Part shown: positions 16,575-25,569 of the stretch, in pieces
Layout of the letters: every line of letters begins with the position of its first letter
Position numbering within the stretch: position 1 is the stretch's first letter
NCBI RefSeq assembly: GCF_001427905.1
Contig: NZ_LMEF01000001.1
Span: 372,394 to 436,393, forward strand
DNA length: 64,000 nt
From: Flavobacterium sp. Root420
GTDB lineage: Bacteria; Bacteroidota; Bacteroidia; Flavobacteriales; Flavobacteriaceae
Direction of reading: 5' to 3'
Made by a program: the position numbers and the translations under genes
Notes under the pieces: model-generated
What the model saw: the letters and a program-made list of their open reading frames with translations, nothing else
The model's database searches: none
What the model was told of the DNA's origin: nothing

Positions 16575-16582
16575 CAAATTTA
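16575..16582 (-). promoter_or_regulatory. -7 promoter element for the cystathionine-synthase-like gene
   Basis: TAAATTTG on the minus strand matches TANNTTTG. Its -33 region would fall inside the end of the oligopeptidase gene, where no TTG is at the right spacing. The gene could be read from its own promoter or from upstream. Confidence 0.4.
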
Positions 16583-16597
16583 ACAAAAAATTTCTAA

Positions 16598-18658
16598 TTA
16601 GCTTTTAATTTTCTCTAAATCTAATAAAAAACTAAATTCTTTTGCTAAGTCTTTTAAAGCTTCAAATCTTCCTGAAGCACCACCATGTCCAGCATCCATA
16701 TTGGTATCTAAAAACAAAAGGTTGTCATTTGTTTTCATATTTCTCAACTTGGCAACCCATTTTGCAGGTTCCCAATACTGTACTTGTGAATCATGTAATC
16801 CGGTGGAAACATACATGTTAGGATATTTTTGTGCTTTTACATTATCATATGGTGAATATGATAACATGTAATCATAATATTTCTTATTGTTTGGGTTTCC
16901 CCATTCATCATATTCTCCGGTTGTCAACGGAATACTATCGTCAAGCATTGTTGTTATTACATCTACAAAAGGTACCTGAGCGATCACTCCGTTATACAAT
17001 TGAGGGGCTTCATTTATGATAACTCCCATCAAAAGTCCTCCTGCAGAACCTCCTTCTGCATATAAATGTTCAGAAGAAGTAAATTTTTCGTTAATTACAA
17101 ATTTAGAGCAATCGATGAAATCTGTAAAGGTATTTTTCTTTTTTAACAGTTTTCCGTCTTCATACCATTGTCTTCCTAAGTCTTCTCCTCCTCTAATATG
17201 CGCGATGGCGTAAACAAATCCGCGGTCTAACAACGAAAGTCTTGTCGACGAAAAATAAGTATCCATTGTGATTCCGTACGAACCATATGCATAAAGCAAC
17301 AACGGATTCTTTCCATTTTTCTCTAATCCTTTTCTATAAATCATCGAAATTGGCACCTTAACTCCATCTCTTGCGGTTGCCCAAACACGTTCTTCAACGT
17401 AATTTTCTTTATCAAATTTTCCTCCTAAAACCTGTTGTTCTTTTAAAATTTCCTTGGTTTTAGTTTTCATATTAAAATCAATAACAGATGAAGGCGTTGC
17501 AAGCGATTGGTAGCTGTAACGCAAAACATCAGTGTCAAAATCAATATTAGTTGTGGTATAAGCGTTGTAAGTTTCGCTCCCGAAAGGTAAATAATAATCA
17601 GGTTCGCCATTCCAGGGCATGATTCGAATATGATTCAATCCGTTGGAACGCTCCTCTACAACTAAATAATTTTTAAAGATTTCGATATCTTCCAGCAAAA
17701 CATCTTCACGATGCGGAATAAGATCTGTCCAATATTTTTTTGCAGTTTTGTTTTCAGGCGTTTTCATCAACTTAAAATTGGTTGCCTTATCTTTATTCGT
17801 TAAAATATAAAACGAATCTTCAAAATGAGAGATACTGTATTCTAAACCACGTACACGCTTCTGGAATACTTCGAATTCTCCATCCGGGTTATCTGAATTC
17901 AAAATTCTGTATTCGGTTGTTAAAGTGCTTCCTGAACCAATTACAATATATTTTCTTGATTTTTCTTTACTGATAGAAACATTAAAAGTATCGTCGGTTT
18001 CATCAAAAACCAAAACATCAGTTGCAGAATCGCTATTTATTTTATGTCTGAAAACTTTATCAGATCGCAGAGTAACTTCATCTTGTCTGACATAAAAAAT
18101 AGTTTTATTGTCATTTGCCCAAACAGATCCTCCGGTTGCATTTTCAATTTTATCGGACAGAATTTCGTTTGTTTCTAAATTTTTAATCTGAATGGTATAA
18201 ATTCTTCTCCCAACAAGATCAAGTCCAAAACTTGCAAATTTGTTGTCCGGACTAATACTTAAACCTCCTAATTTAAAGTAAGCATGTCCTTCTGCCATTT
18301 CATTGCAGTTGAACATAATTTCCTCATCAGTAGAAAGGCTTCCTTTTTTTCTTGAAAAAATCGGATAATCCTGTCCAGTTTCAAATCGGGTAATATAATA
18401 GTAGCCATTATAAAAATAAGGCACAGATGAATCATCTTCTTTGATTCTGCCCTTCATTTCTTCGTACAAAGATGCCTGTAGCTCTTTTGTATGCGAAGTC
18501 ATGTTTTCATAATAAGCATTCTCCTGATTTAGATAATCAATAACTTCGGGGTTTTCTCTGTCGTTGAGCCAAAAATAATTATCGATTCGGGTTTCTTTAT
18601 GTTTTTTTAAGGATTTTGGAATTACTTTGGCCTGTGGAGCCGTTATATCGTTTTGCAT
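16598..18658 (-). CDS. S9-family oligopeptidase B
   Basis: A 686-residue serine peptidase with an N-terminal seven-bladed propeller and a C-terminal alpha/beta hydrolase domain. It cleaves short peptides, classically after Arg or Lys. Catalytic features: [10 protein letters not shown] (nucleophile Ser), [13 protein letters not shown] (around the Asp) and AGHGGASGR (His). The segments [17 protein letters not shown] and EYDEWGNP are characteristic of oligopeptidase B. No signal peptide is evident, so it is probably cytoplasmic. A TATTTTTG element lies 32 bases upstream. Confidence 0.92.
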   Translation of the reverse strand: MQNDITAPQAKVIPKSLKKHKETRIDNYFWLNDRENPEVIDYLNQENAYYENMTSHTKELQASLYEEMKGRIKEDDSSVPYFYNGYYYITRFETGQDYPIFSRKKGSLSTDEEIMFNCNEMAEGHAYFKLGGLSISPDNKFASFGLDLVGRRIYTIQIKNLETNEILSDKIENATGGSVWANDNKTIFYVRQDEVTLRSDKVFRHKINSDSATDVLVFDETDDTFNVSISKEKSRKYIVIGSGSTLTTEYRILNSDNPDGEFEVFQKRVRGLEYSISHFEDSFYILTNKDKATNFKLMKTPENKTAKKYWTDLIPHREDVLLEDIEIFKNYLVVEERSNGLNHIRIMPWNGEPDYYLPFGSETYNAYTTTNIDFDTDVLRYSYQSLATPSSVIDFNMKTKTKEILKEQQVLGGKFDKENYVEERVWATARDGVKVPISMIYRKGLEKNGKNPLLLYAYGSYGITMDTYFSSTRLSLLDRGFVYAIAHIRGGEDLGRQWYEDGKLLKKKNTFTDFIDCSKFVINEKFTSSEHLYAEGGSAGGLLMGVIINEAPQLYNGVIAQVPFVDVITTMLDDSIPLTTGEYDEWGNPNNKKYYDYMLSYSPYDNVKAQKYPNMYVSTGLHDSQVQYWEPAKWVAKLRNMKTNDNLLFLDTNMDAGHGGASGRFEALKDLAKEFSFLLDLEKIKS

Positions 18659-18690
18659 TGATTAAGCATTAATTTTTATATAAGACGAGG

Positions 18691-18698
18691 CAAAAATA
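18691..18698 (-). promoter_or_regulatory. -7 promoter element for oligopeptidase B gene
   Basis: TATTTTTG on the minus strand matches TANNTTTG. The -33 position is TTC. It is divergent from the exact-consensus ybaB promoter at 18745-18774. Confidence 0.5.
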
Positions 18699-18744
18699 CT
18701 ATAAACACAACAGAACAGAATTAATATTTTCATAAAATATTATA

Positions 18745-18774
18745 TTGATTTAATACAGCAATATACTAATTTTG
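18745..18774 (+). promoter_or_regulatory. Promoter of ybaB-like gene, exact consensus
   Basis: TTG at 18745-18747, 19-base spacer, TAATTTTG at 18767-18774. The ATG follows after 26 bases. Confidence 0.75.
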
Positions 18775-18800
18775 TCTGAAATAATTTAAAAATCAACAAA

Positions 18801-19121
18801 ATGGATTTAATGGGAATGATGGGTAAACTTAAAGAAACCCAACAAAAAATTGAAGATACAAAAAAGCGTTTAGATACTGTTTTAATCGATGAACAAAGCG
18901 CTGACGGATTATTGAAAGTGACATTAACTGCTAATAGAAAAGTTACATCAATCTCTATTGATGATTCTTTATTAGAAGACAAAGAACAACTGGAAGACTA
19001 CTTAATTGTAACCTTAAATAAAGCTATTGAAAAAGCAACAAACGTAAACGAAAGAGAACTGGATGCCGTTGCCAAAATGGATATGCCTATGATTCCGGGA
19101 ATGGATAATCTTTTTAAGTAA
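18801..19121 (+). CDS. YbaB/EbfC-family nucleoid-associated protein
   Basis: A 106-residue protein of normal family size. The N-terminus is a coiled helix ([21 protein letters not shown]), followed by a beta sheet with [20 protein letters not shown], then [14 protein letters not shown] and a Met/Pro-rich tail ([12 protein letters not shown]). Members bind DNA as pincer-shaped dimers and are usually encoded beside dnaX or recR. Neither is adjacent here. Confidence 0.88.
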   Translation: MDLMGMMGKLKETQQKIEDTKKRLDTVLIDEQSADGLLKVTLTANRKVTSISIDDSLLEDKEQLEDYLIVTLNKAIEKATNVNERELDAVAKMDMPMIPGMDNLFK

Positions 19122-19216
19122 GGTTCAAAGGTTTAAAAAAAGGCTCAAAGGGACAAAGGTTTTTCTAATGCGAATAAAAATCTTTCTCCCTTTGAACCTT
19201 TGCTTCTTTGCACCTC
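19122..19216. repeat. CTTTGAACC-type inverted repeat between convergent genes
   Basis: GGTTCAAAGG, CTCAAAGGG and ACAAAGG words on the left are mirrored by CCCTTTGAACCTTTG and CTTTGCACC words on the right. The result is an imperfect hairpin between the ybaB-like gene and the threonine aldolase gene. No other terminator is present here. Confidence 0.6.
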
Positions 19217-19218
19217 TT

Positions 19219-20238
19219 CTAAAACTTTTGAAGCGTTTCTATCACATACGTATGCATTACTTCTTTGTAATCTAAATGCGTTACAATTCGAAGTTTGTTG
19301 TGTCCAAGTGCGCTAATTAAAATATTTTTCTGTTTTAATTTTTCGATTAAAAGTTGGTCGCTGTAACCTTCGGCTAATGAAAAAATCAAAATATTAGTTT
19401 CTACAGGCTCAATTGCTGCGATCCATGGTTTTGTACTTAAAACTACTGCAATTTCTTTAGCCCTTCTGTGGTCCTCGGCTAACCTTTCAATATTATGTGC
19501 TAAAGCATACAATCCTGCTGCCGCCAAATAACCAACCTGACGCATTCCTCCTCCCAATATCTTCCTGATTCTCAACGCTCTGTGAATATCAGCTTTGCTC
19601 CCCAATAAAATAGAACCAATTGGAGCGCCCAATCCTTTTGATAAGCAAACGGAAATGGTATCGAAAATAGCTCCAAATTCCTTCGGATTTTGTCTTTTAG
19701 CCACTAAGGCATTCCAAATTCTGGCACCATCCAAATGGAATTTCAAATTATGAGTGTCACAAATTTTTTTTATTTCTCTTAAATCTTCTAATTCATAACA
19801 GGCGCCACCACCTTTATTAGTTGTGTTTTCTACACAAACCAAACTTGTAAGCGGACTATGATAAAATTCAGGATCATTAATTGCTGCAGCGACCTGAGCC
19901 GCATTTATCATTCCTCTGTCTCCATCCAACAAACAACAAGATACGCCGCTATTAAAAGAAACGCCTCCTCCTTCATAATGATAAACATGTGCATATTTAT
20001 CAGCAATCAATTGCTCTCCAGGCTGTGTATGTAATTTAATTGCGGTTTGGTTTGCCATAGTTCCAGATGGAAAAAAAAGTCCGGCTTCCATACCAAAAAA
20101 TTCAGCTACTCTAGTCTCCAACTCAATAACTGTCGGATCTTGCTTGTATACGTCATCTCCAACCTGAGCATTAAACATATACTGCAACATTTCGTGTGTT
20201 GGCTTGGTAATGGTATCGCTAATTAAATTTATTTCCAT
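19219..20238 (-). CDS. Low-specificity threonine aldolase (beta-eliminating lyase family)
   Basis: A 339-residue PLP fold-type I enzyme that splits threonine or allo-threonine into glycine and acetaldehyde. Signatures: SDTITKPTHEML and VGDDVYKQDPTV at the N-terminus, FFPSGTMANQTAI, the PLP-binding HLDGARIWNA, and the Schiff-base lysine in SVCLSKGLGAPIGS, followed by the RKILGGGMRQVG loop. Length is normal. It is divergent from prfB. Confidence 0.9.
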   Translation of the reverse strand: MEINLISDTITKPTHEMLQYMFNAQVGDDVYKQDPTVIELETRVAEFFGMEAGLFFPSGTMANQTAIKLHTQPGEQLIADKYAHVYHYEGGGVSFNSGVSCCLLDGDRGMINAAQVAAAINDPEFYHSPLTSLVCVENTTNKGGGACYELEDLREIKKICDTHNLKFHLDGARIWNALVAKRQNPKEFGAIFDTISVCLSKGLGAPIGSILLGSKADIHRALRIRKILGGGMRQVGYLAAAGLYALAHNIERLAEDHRRAKEIAVVLSTKPWIAAIEPVETNILIFSLAEGYSDQLLIEKLKQKNILISALGHNKLRIVTHLDYKEVMHTYVIETLQKF

Positions 20239-20389
20239 ATTCTAAAAACTATATCTTATTTTTGTGCAACAAAATTACGTATTACTGTTTGTTATTCTCG
20301 GCAAGTTTTAGTAAATTTTAACTAGCAAATTATCATACAACCAAATTAACGTAATATTTATAAAAAACATATAAAACTACTATTAATTT

Positions 20390-21488
20390 ATGACAACTAC
20401 CGAACAAATAAAAGGTATTGTGGAGCGCCTTGGTGCGTTGAGGAGGTATCTTTGACGTTGATGCCAAACTAATCGAAATTGCCAACGAAGAAGAAAAAAC
20501 CTTCGCACCCGACTTTTGGAACAATGCAAAAGAAGCCGAAGTCATTGTAAAAAATCTTAGAAACAAGAAAAAATGGATCGAAGATTACAACAAAGCCATC
20601 GAACTTACTGATGAACTACAGCTTGCTTATGACTTTTATAAAGAAGGAGAGCTTTCTGCAGAAGAATTAGACATGCATTACAAAACAACTCAGGAGCATA
20701 TTGAAAACATCGAGTTCAAAAACATGCTTTCTGATGAAGGAGACAGTTTAAGTGCCGTTGTTCAAATTACTGCCGGAGCAGGTGGAACTGAAAGTTGCGA
20801 CTGGGCCGGAATGCTAATGCGCATGTACATGATGTGGGGCGAAAGCTATGGCTATAAAATAAAAGAACTGAACTTTCAGGAAGGTGAGGTTGCCGGTATT
20901 AAAACCGTAACGTTAGAGTTTGAAGGAGATTATTCTTTTGGTTATTTAAAAGGAGAAAATGGCGTACATCGTTTAGTCCGAATTTCGCCTTTTGACAGTA
21001 ATGCAAAACGTCATACTTCGTTTGTATCAGTTTATGTGTATCCGCTTGTTGATGACAGTATTGAAATTGACATTAATCCTGCCGATATCGAAATTACAAC
21101 TTCCCGCTCTAGTGGTGCCGGAGGACAAAACGTAAATAAAGTGGAGACCAAAGTACAACTGGTACACAAACCAACCGGAATTCAGATTCAGTGTTCCGAA
21201 ACAAGATCTCAACAGGACAACAGACAACGTGCCATGCAAATGTTACGTTCTCAATTGTATGAAATTGAATTGAAGAAACAACAAGCACAACGTGCCGATA
21301 TCGAAGCCGGAAAAATGAAAATCGAATGGGGATCGCAAATACGTAATTATGTAATGCAGCCTTATAAATTGGTTAAAGATGTTCGTACCGGTTACGAAAC
21401 CAGCGATGTTGATGGCGTAATGAACGGAAATATTGATCCATTCTTAAAAGCATTTTTAATGATGATGGGACAGAAGGAAGAAGAATAA
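20390..21488 (+). CDS. prfB: Peptide chain release factor 2, with programmed +1 frameshift
   Basis: Translation starts at ATG 20390, runs 21 codons and reaches an in-frame TGA at 20453-20455. It resumes in the +1 frame at GAC 20454. The classic autoregulatory site is present: an internal Shine-Dalgarno-like AGGAGG (20441-20446), then TAT CTT TGA C. The joined protein is 365 residues, normal for RF2. Functional motifs are the stop-recognition tripeptide SPF (199-201) and GAGGQ with the catalytic GGQ (244-246). When RF2 is scarce, slow termination at TGA favours the shift and makes more RF2. An annotation starting downstream would lose the N-terminal domain. Confidence 0.95.
20441..20456 (+). 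promoter_or_regulatory. Programmed +1 frameshift site of prfB
   Basis: AGGAGG, a three-base TAT spacer, the slippery CTT, then TGA and C. All elements of the canonical RF2 recoding site are present. AGGAGG is notable in a lineage where start codons rarely carry such a motif. Confidence 0.93.
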
Positions 21489-21500
21489 TTTTTTTAGTCG

Positions 21501-21560
21501 CAGTTTTCAGTCGCAGTCTCAGTTTTATAGAGACTGAAAACTGAGACTGCGACTGAAAAC
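21501..21560. repeat. Perfect 25-bp inverted repeat between prfB and msrB
   Basis: 21501-21525 (CAGTCGCAGTCTCAG core) pairs perfectly with 21536-21560, with a 10-base loop. There is no T tract afterwards. It occupies most of the 86-base gap between two genes on the same strand and could fold in a joint transcript. Confidence 0.9.
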
Positions 21561-21574
21561 TAAATAAAGAAGTT

Positions 21575-22021
21575 ATGATAAAATGGGCAGATATTATTCG
21601 ATATACAAATAAAGGAAATCCAACTCCAGAAAAAAAAGTGGAGAAAACGGAAGAAGAATGGAAACAGATCTTAACTCCGGAAGAATATCAGGTAACACGT
21701 TTAAAAGGTACTGAAAGATCTTTTAGTTCTGAGTTATGTAGTTTATTTGATCCGGGAATTTACGAATGTAAATGCTGTGGCACATTGCTTTTTGATGCTT
21801 CTGAAAAATTTGAATCAGGAACTGGCTGGCCTTCTTTTACGCAACCAATCAAAGAAAATGCAATTGCTTATAATGCTGACAAATCATACGGAATGATTCG
21901 TGTTGAAGTAGTTTGTAATACCTGTGATGCGCATCTCGGGCATGTCTTCCCTGATGGCCCGGAGCCAAGTGGTTTGCGATATTGTATTAATGCTATTTCA
22001 TTATCTAAAATAAAAGAATAA
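21575..22021 (+). CDS. msrB: Peptide-methionine (R)-S-oxide reductase
   Basis: A 148-residue MsrB that reduces the R form of methionine sulfoxide in proteins. Zinc-binding Cys pairs are visible in CKCCG and CNTCDAHLGHVF, the substrate segment is SGTGWPSF, and the catalytic cysteine is in SGLRYCINAIS. Length is typical of the cytoplasmic single-domain form. It follows prfB on the same strand, separated by the large hairpin. Confidence 0.93.
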   Translation: MIKWADIIRYTNKGNPTPEKKVEKTEEEWKQILTPEEYQVTRLKGTERSFSSELCSLFDPGIYECKCCGTLLFDASEKFESGTGWPSFTQPIKENAIAYNADKSYGMIRVEVVCNTCDAHLGHVFPDGPEPSGLRYCINAISLSKIKE

Positions 22022-22039
22022 ATTAATTTTATTTATTTT

Positions 22040-22084
22040 AAAAAAGCGATTCCTTTTAATTAAAAGCGAATCGCTTTTTTACTT
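22040..22084 (+). terminator. Terminator after msrB
   Basis: AAAAAAGCGATTC (22040-22052) pairs with GAATCGCTTTTTT (22068-22080). The loop contains TTTTAATTAAAA, which can extend the structure. Confidence 0.8.
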
Positions 22085-22626
22085 AATTCATTAATTTAAA
22101 GCAAATTAACTGATTATTTTCAGAGCTGAATATTTCTAATTTTAAATATTATCTTACTAATACTATCCAATTTCAAAATTAGCCTGATAATTTCACACAA
22201 AACTACCTGATTGCCAATATATAAAAATTTCAATCTGCAAAATTTCACAATTATGTAGCATCATTTTTCCAACACGTTCGAGTTGTTTTTTTAAGATATC
22301 CATAGTTATAATTTCGATTTCAGACCTTTATATTCGTTTCCTTAGAATAAAAAGTGCTATTTCCATATTTAATAGACGCTATTTTTAGAATATTTATTTC
22401 CTGAAAATCAGAATCTTATGGCTTTAAATTCGTTGTTATTAAAAAAAGAACAATCCATTGTAAATTCAAAAACTGTTAAATTTTTAATAGATTTAATGTT
22501 AAAATTGTAATATTTAAACTATTATTTTAAACAGTACATAAAAAACTTCAAAATAAGATTAGGTAATTCAAATGTAATTGATTTTATTTGGCAAAAATAA
22601 ACCCCCAAGTCAATTAAATTTATTCA
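22085..22626. other. 540-base AT-rich region without a convincing gene
   Basis: Only two very short open frames with ATG starts stand out: 22193-22303 on the minus strand (36 codons, with MDILKKQLERVGKMM) and 22418-22510 on the plus strand (30 codons, with MALNSLLLKKEQ). Neither has a recognisable ribosome site or family. The region must hold the lpxD promoter. It may contain decayed coding sequence. Confidence 0.4.
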
Positions 22627-23625
22627 ATGAAATCCTATTCAATTCACGAAATCAATGAAGTTATAAATGGCGTAATTTACGGCACTACTTCGCAAAGCGT
22701 AACCGCAACAGAGCAACTAGAAAAAGCCACTACTTCAGAAATTTCATTTATAGGGAACAAAAAATATGAAAAATATTGGTCGACTTCAAATGCATCTATT
22801 GCAGTTGTTAACGAAGATATTTCTATAGAGCCTGGAGAAAATCGCGCCTTTATTAAAGTAAAAAATGCCGATTTAGCGATGTCTCAAATTTTAGCGCTTT
22901 TTGCCCCGCCTACTCCAATCTTTCATACAAATATTCATAGAACTGCCACAATCGATGAAACCGCAATAATTGGTGAAGGAGCCAGAATTGGTGCAGGTTG
23001 TTATATTGGTCCAAATGTTGAAATTGGTGCCAATACTACATTATATCCAAATGTGACTATTTTAGATGAATGCACTATCGGAAAAAATACAATTATCTGG
23101 TCAGGAACAGTTGTTCGTGAGCGTTGTCATATTGGTAGTGATTGTATTATTCATCCAAATGCAACAATTGGAGCAGATGGTTTTGGATTTCGTCCTTGCA
23201 AAGAAAAAGGACTAGTAAAAATTCCACAAATCGGAAACGTAATTATTGGAAACGGAGTTGAAATTGGAGCAAATACTTGTGTTGACCGTGGAAAATTCAG
23301 CTCAACTATTCTTGGAGATGGGTGCAAAATTGATAATTTAGTTCAAATTGGACATAATAGTAAATTAGGTAAATTTTGTATTATGGCCGGAAATAGTGGT
23401 TTGGCTGGTTCTGTAACTTTAGGAAATGGCGTAATCATTGGCGGAAGTGCTTCTATAAAAGATCATACCTCTATTGGAGATGGTGCTGTTATTGGAGCTG
23501 GTTCAGGTGTAACAGGAGATGTTCCTGCCGGGAAAACAATGTTAGGTTATCCTGCAGTTGAAGCACGAGATGCTTTAAAACAATGGGCCATTTTAAAACG
23601 AATGGTTTGTGATTCTAAAAAATAA
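22627..23625 (+). CDS. lpxD: UDP-3-O-(3-hydroxyacyl)glucosamine N-acyltransferase
   Basis: A 332-residue LpxD, which adds the second 3-hydroxyacyl chain in lipid A synthesis. The N-terminal uridine-binding domain (about 1-100) is followed by a long left-handed beta-helix of hexapeptide repeats (IGEGARIGAGCYIGPNVEIG, and others). The proposed catalytic base is His243 in QIGHNS, in the same place as E. coli His239. A C-terminal helix (ALKQWAILKRMV) completes it. No other lpx genes flank it, so it may be a second LpxD copy away from a main lipid A operon. Confidence 0.88.
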   Translation: MKSYSIHEINEVINGVIYGTTSQSVTATEQLEKATTSEISFIGNKKYEKYWSTSNASIAVVNEDISIEPGENRAFIKVKNADLAMSQILALFAPPTPIFHTNIHRTATIDETAIIGEGARIGAGCYIGPNVEIGANTTLYPNVTILDECTIGKNTIIWSGTVVRERCHIGSDCIIHPNATIGADGFGFRPCKEKGLVKIPQIGNVIIGNGVEIGANTCVDRGKFSSTILGDGCKIDNLVQIGHNSKLGKFCIMAGNSGLAGSVTLGNGVIIGGSASIKDHTSIGDGAVIGAGSGVTGDVPAGKTMLGYPAVEARDALKQWAILKRMVCDSKK

Positions 23626-23642
23626 TCGAAAAACATATTTAT

Positions 23643-23674
23643 AAAAAAACCAGAAGTTAACTTCTGGTTTTTTT
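23643..23674. terminator. Perfect palindromic terminator between lpxD and the 23705 gene
   Basis: A 32-base perfect palindrome (core CCAGAAGTTAACTTCTGG) has seven A before it and seven T after it. It therefore works in both directions between convergent genes. Confidence 0.88.
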
Positions 23675-23704
23675 ATGCTCATCTCCCAACAATTACAAAG
23701 GCTA

Positions 23705-23911
23705 TTATAAAGCTTCACATTTAAAGCCTAACACTTTCATCAGAAGAAGGATTTCCTTCATAACATCATTATCAGATTCAAAACGTAAAATACGATCACA
23801 ATCTTCAAGATCAAAATTCCACTTTGCTTTCGGAAATAAACTGTTCAATTTTGGAGTAATTCGCTTTACTTTTGAAAGAGAATCCACATTTGTTTTAAAC
23901 ACTAAAACCAT
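23705..23911 (-). CDS. Small HMA-like fold protein without metal cysteines
   Basis: A 68-residue protein opening MVLVFKTNVDSLSKVKRITPKLNSLF, then WNFDLEDCDRILRFES and a C-terminal helix. The beta-alpha-beta pattern recalls heavy-metal-associated ferredoxin-like proteins, but no CxxC is present. I recall similar small proteins widely in Bacteroidota. Third gene downstream of the TetR-type operator (36 bases after the DUF3817 gene), so probably co-transcribed. Function is unknown. Confidence 0.65.
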   Translation of the reverse strand: MVLVFKTNVDSLSKVKRITPKLNSLFPKAKWNFDLEDCDRILRFESDNDVMKEILLLMKVLGFKCEAL

Positions 23912-23947
23912 TTTTGATTTCTTTTTGAATTGATTTAATATTTGAGA

Positions 23948-24256
23948 CTATGCCTTTATTTTACTTAAAATTCTGGTATCAATATAAAAGGTTCCGAAAG
24001 GAATTACACATGCTAAAAGCACTTTCCATGTCGTGTCTTTAAATTTCCAGTTTTGCTCTACTCCTACACTTAAAGTATTAAAAATAAAAAGTAAAAATAA
24101 AGCGCCATGAAGTGTTCCTACTGGTCTTGTTAAAAATGGCATTCCAAAAATATATTTTAATGGCATGGCAATAAATAACAATACTAATAAAGAGGTTCCT
24201 TCTAAAAATCCTATGATTCGTAATCTTCCGGTATTCGTTTGTAGTAAGTTTTTCAT
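23948..24256 (-). CDS. DUF3817-family membrane protein
   Basis: A 102-residue membrane protein with three helices (about 13-34, 42-63 and 77-97). The family hallmark GRLRIIGFLEGTSLLVLLFIAMPLKY is present but split by no insertion, then GxxHGALFLLF and the C-terminal VIPFGTFYIDTRIL. The start lies seven bases after the end of the upstream membrane gene. The family has no known activity. It belongs to the TetR-controlled operon. Confidence 0.82.
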   Translation of the reverse strand: MKNLLQTNTGRLRIIGFLEGTSLLVLLFIAMPLKYIFGMPFLTRPVGTLHGALFLLFIFNTLSVGVEQNWKFKDTTWKVLLACVIPFGTFYIDTRILSKIKA

Positions 24257-24263
24257 AAGAATA

Positions 24264-24722
24264 TTATCTAAAATAAGGTCTGTTTGCTAAAGGTGAAAAA
24301 GGCCACGGAATGGCAATAAAAATGATAATTAAGGCAAGAGAAAACCATAATAACATCGTTTTAAATTTATCGCTGTCATTAAGTTTTCTTTTGGCTAAAG
24401 CCGAGCCAATAGTGATTAAAACAATGGCAATCAACATTAAGAGAATATGGAGTATTCCGAAAAAGGCAATTTCCGGATTTTCAATTCCTGCTTTAAAATT
24501 TTTCCAAAAGTATTTCACTATCGGACTTTGTACATAAATAAGAATTCCAAAAATGAGCTGAATATGTGCAATTGTTGCTGTCCAATGCCGAACAGCATTG
24601 TCTGTTTTGGTAAAAGGAAGTTTTGATGAATATCCTTTGTAAGCTTTATACAAGGAGTAAAATAAGCTTGCTAACACAAACCACCGCAAAATAGAATGGC
24701 TGAATAAAAGTGATTGATACAT
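24264..24722 (-). CDS. Four-helix membrane protein with conserved-looking histidines (cytochrome b-like?)
   Basis: 152 residues from the ATG at 24722. An upstream TTG would add eight residues but falls in the promoter. It has four membrane helices, with His9 (SHSILRW), His46 and His53 (RHWTATIAHIQ) and His92 (GILHILLM) in or near them, a pattern that could bind haem. I recall related proteins labelled cytochrome B, but haem binding is inference. First gene of the operon. Its promoter (TATATTTG, 24751-24744) abuts a 28-base perfect palindrome that matches the one in front of the divergently controlled tetR gene. Confidence 0.65.
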   Translation of the reverse strand: MYQSLLFSHSILRWFVLASLFYSLYKAYKGYSSKLPFTKTDNAVRHWTATIAHIQLIFGILIYVQSPIVKYFWKNFKAGIENPEIAFFGILHILLMLIAIVLITIGSALAKRKLNDSDKFKTMLLWFSLALIIIFIAIPWPFSPLANRPYFR

Positions 24723-24743
24723 TGTTTTTTGATTAAGACAATG

Positions 24744-24781
24744 CAAATATATTCAAAAACATACTAATTAGTATGTTTTTG
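24744..24781 (-). promoter_or_regulatory. Promoter with TetR-type operator (operator 1)
   Basis: The -7 element TATATTTG (24751-24744) lies 21 bases before the ATG. Immediately upstream is a perfect 28-base palindrome, 24754-24781, with core ATACTAATTAGTAT (24761-24774). A repressor bound there would cover the -33 region and spacer. The same 14-base core recurs at 25388-25401. Confidence 0.75.
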
Positions 24782-24791
24782 AAATACGAAT

Positions 24792-25382
24792 TTATCTCAA
24801 ACTGTTTAAGTAGTTTTTAAACTCTTTTAAATAAGCAACATAACAGGATTTATCATTCTGAAGTTTTCCGAAATTTCGTATTCCCCAATATCCAGACATA
24901 ATAAAAAAACCAACTTGTTTGCCGTTTATATCTTTTCTGATTAGGCCAGAAGTCTGACCGTTTAAAATTGCCTTTTCAATTGTGGTCATCCATTGATCCA
25001 CAAGTTGAGATAAAGCCTGACTGAACTGATTGTTCCAAGGCGTCATTTCCTGAGTCAAATTCCCAACAGGGCAACCATATTTTACGTGTAAAAAAGGATC
25101 TTCAAGCAATAAATAAGAAATCATATTGTATAAATCGGTAACTGGATTTTGTGAATTTTCAATTGGTTTTATAAAGCTTTCCAACATTGTGGGTTTCAAA
25201 ATCTCCTCAATAATAGCAACTCCCATTTCATCTTTAGTTTTAAAATGATAATAAAAAGCACCTTTCGTAACTTGAGTTGTCGCAATAATATCATCAATAC
25301 TTGTGGTTTGATATCCTTTTGTATAAATCAACTCAAATGCTTTTTGAAGAATTGTGAGCCTTGTATTTGCTGCTTTTGACAT
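24792..25382 (-). CDS. TetR/AcrR-family transcriptional regulator
   Basis: A 196-residue repressor-type protein. The N-terminal helix-turn-helix is clear (residues 9-50: LQKAFELIYTKGYQTTSIDDI then VTKGAFYYHFKTKDEM). The C-terminal ligand domain has CPVGNLTQEM, as in the TetR_C_6/YxaF-like group. It lies directly upstream of the operon at 24722-23705 on the same strand. Identical palindromes in front of its own gene and in front of that operon argue that it controls both. The inducer is unknown. Confidence 0.9.
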   Translation of the reverse strand: MSKAANTRLTILQKAFELIYTKGYQTTSIDDIIATTQVTKGAFYYHFKTKDEMGVAIIEEILKPTMLESFIKPIENSQNPVTDLYNMISYLLLEDPFLHVKYGCPVGNLTQEMTPWNNQFSQALSQLVDQWMTTIEKAILNGQTSGLIRKDINGKQVGFFIMSGYWGIRNFGKLQNDKSCYVAYLKEFKNYLNSLR

Positions 25383-25387
25383 AAAAA

Positions 25388-25416
25388 ATACTAATTAGTA
25401 TGAAACTACAAATTAA
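25388..25416 (-). promoter_or_regulatory. tetR promoter region with operator 2
   Basis: ATACTAATTAGTAT at 25388-25401 is identical to the core of operator 1 and lies six bases before the tetR ATG. A near-consensus -7 element TTAATTTG is at 25416-25409. The operator would cover the transcription start, consistent with autorepression. Confidence 0.7.
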
Positions 25417-25569
25417 GATAAAAAAAATGACTTATAGCAATTTCGATTTTTTAGATTGCTCCTATTACAATCATGCGAAAAGTTTTAATTTATAAAATAA
25501 CGAATCATGTTTATTTTCAATTGATTTTGTAAATTAGCCAACAGTATTTTGTAAAAACATCAATATCTT

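Noticed and set aside
20673-21488. prfB annotated from an internal ATG as a 271-residue protein
   Set aside because: It would lose the N-terminal domain. The upstream ATG plus the frameshift site gives a full-length RF2.
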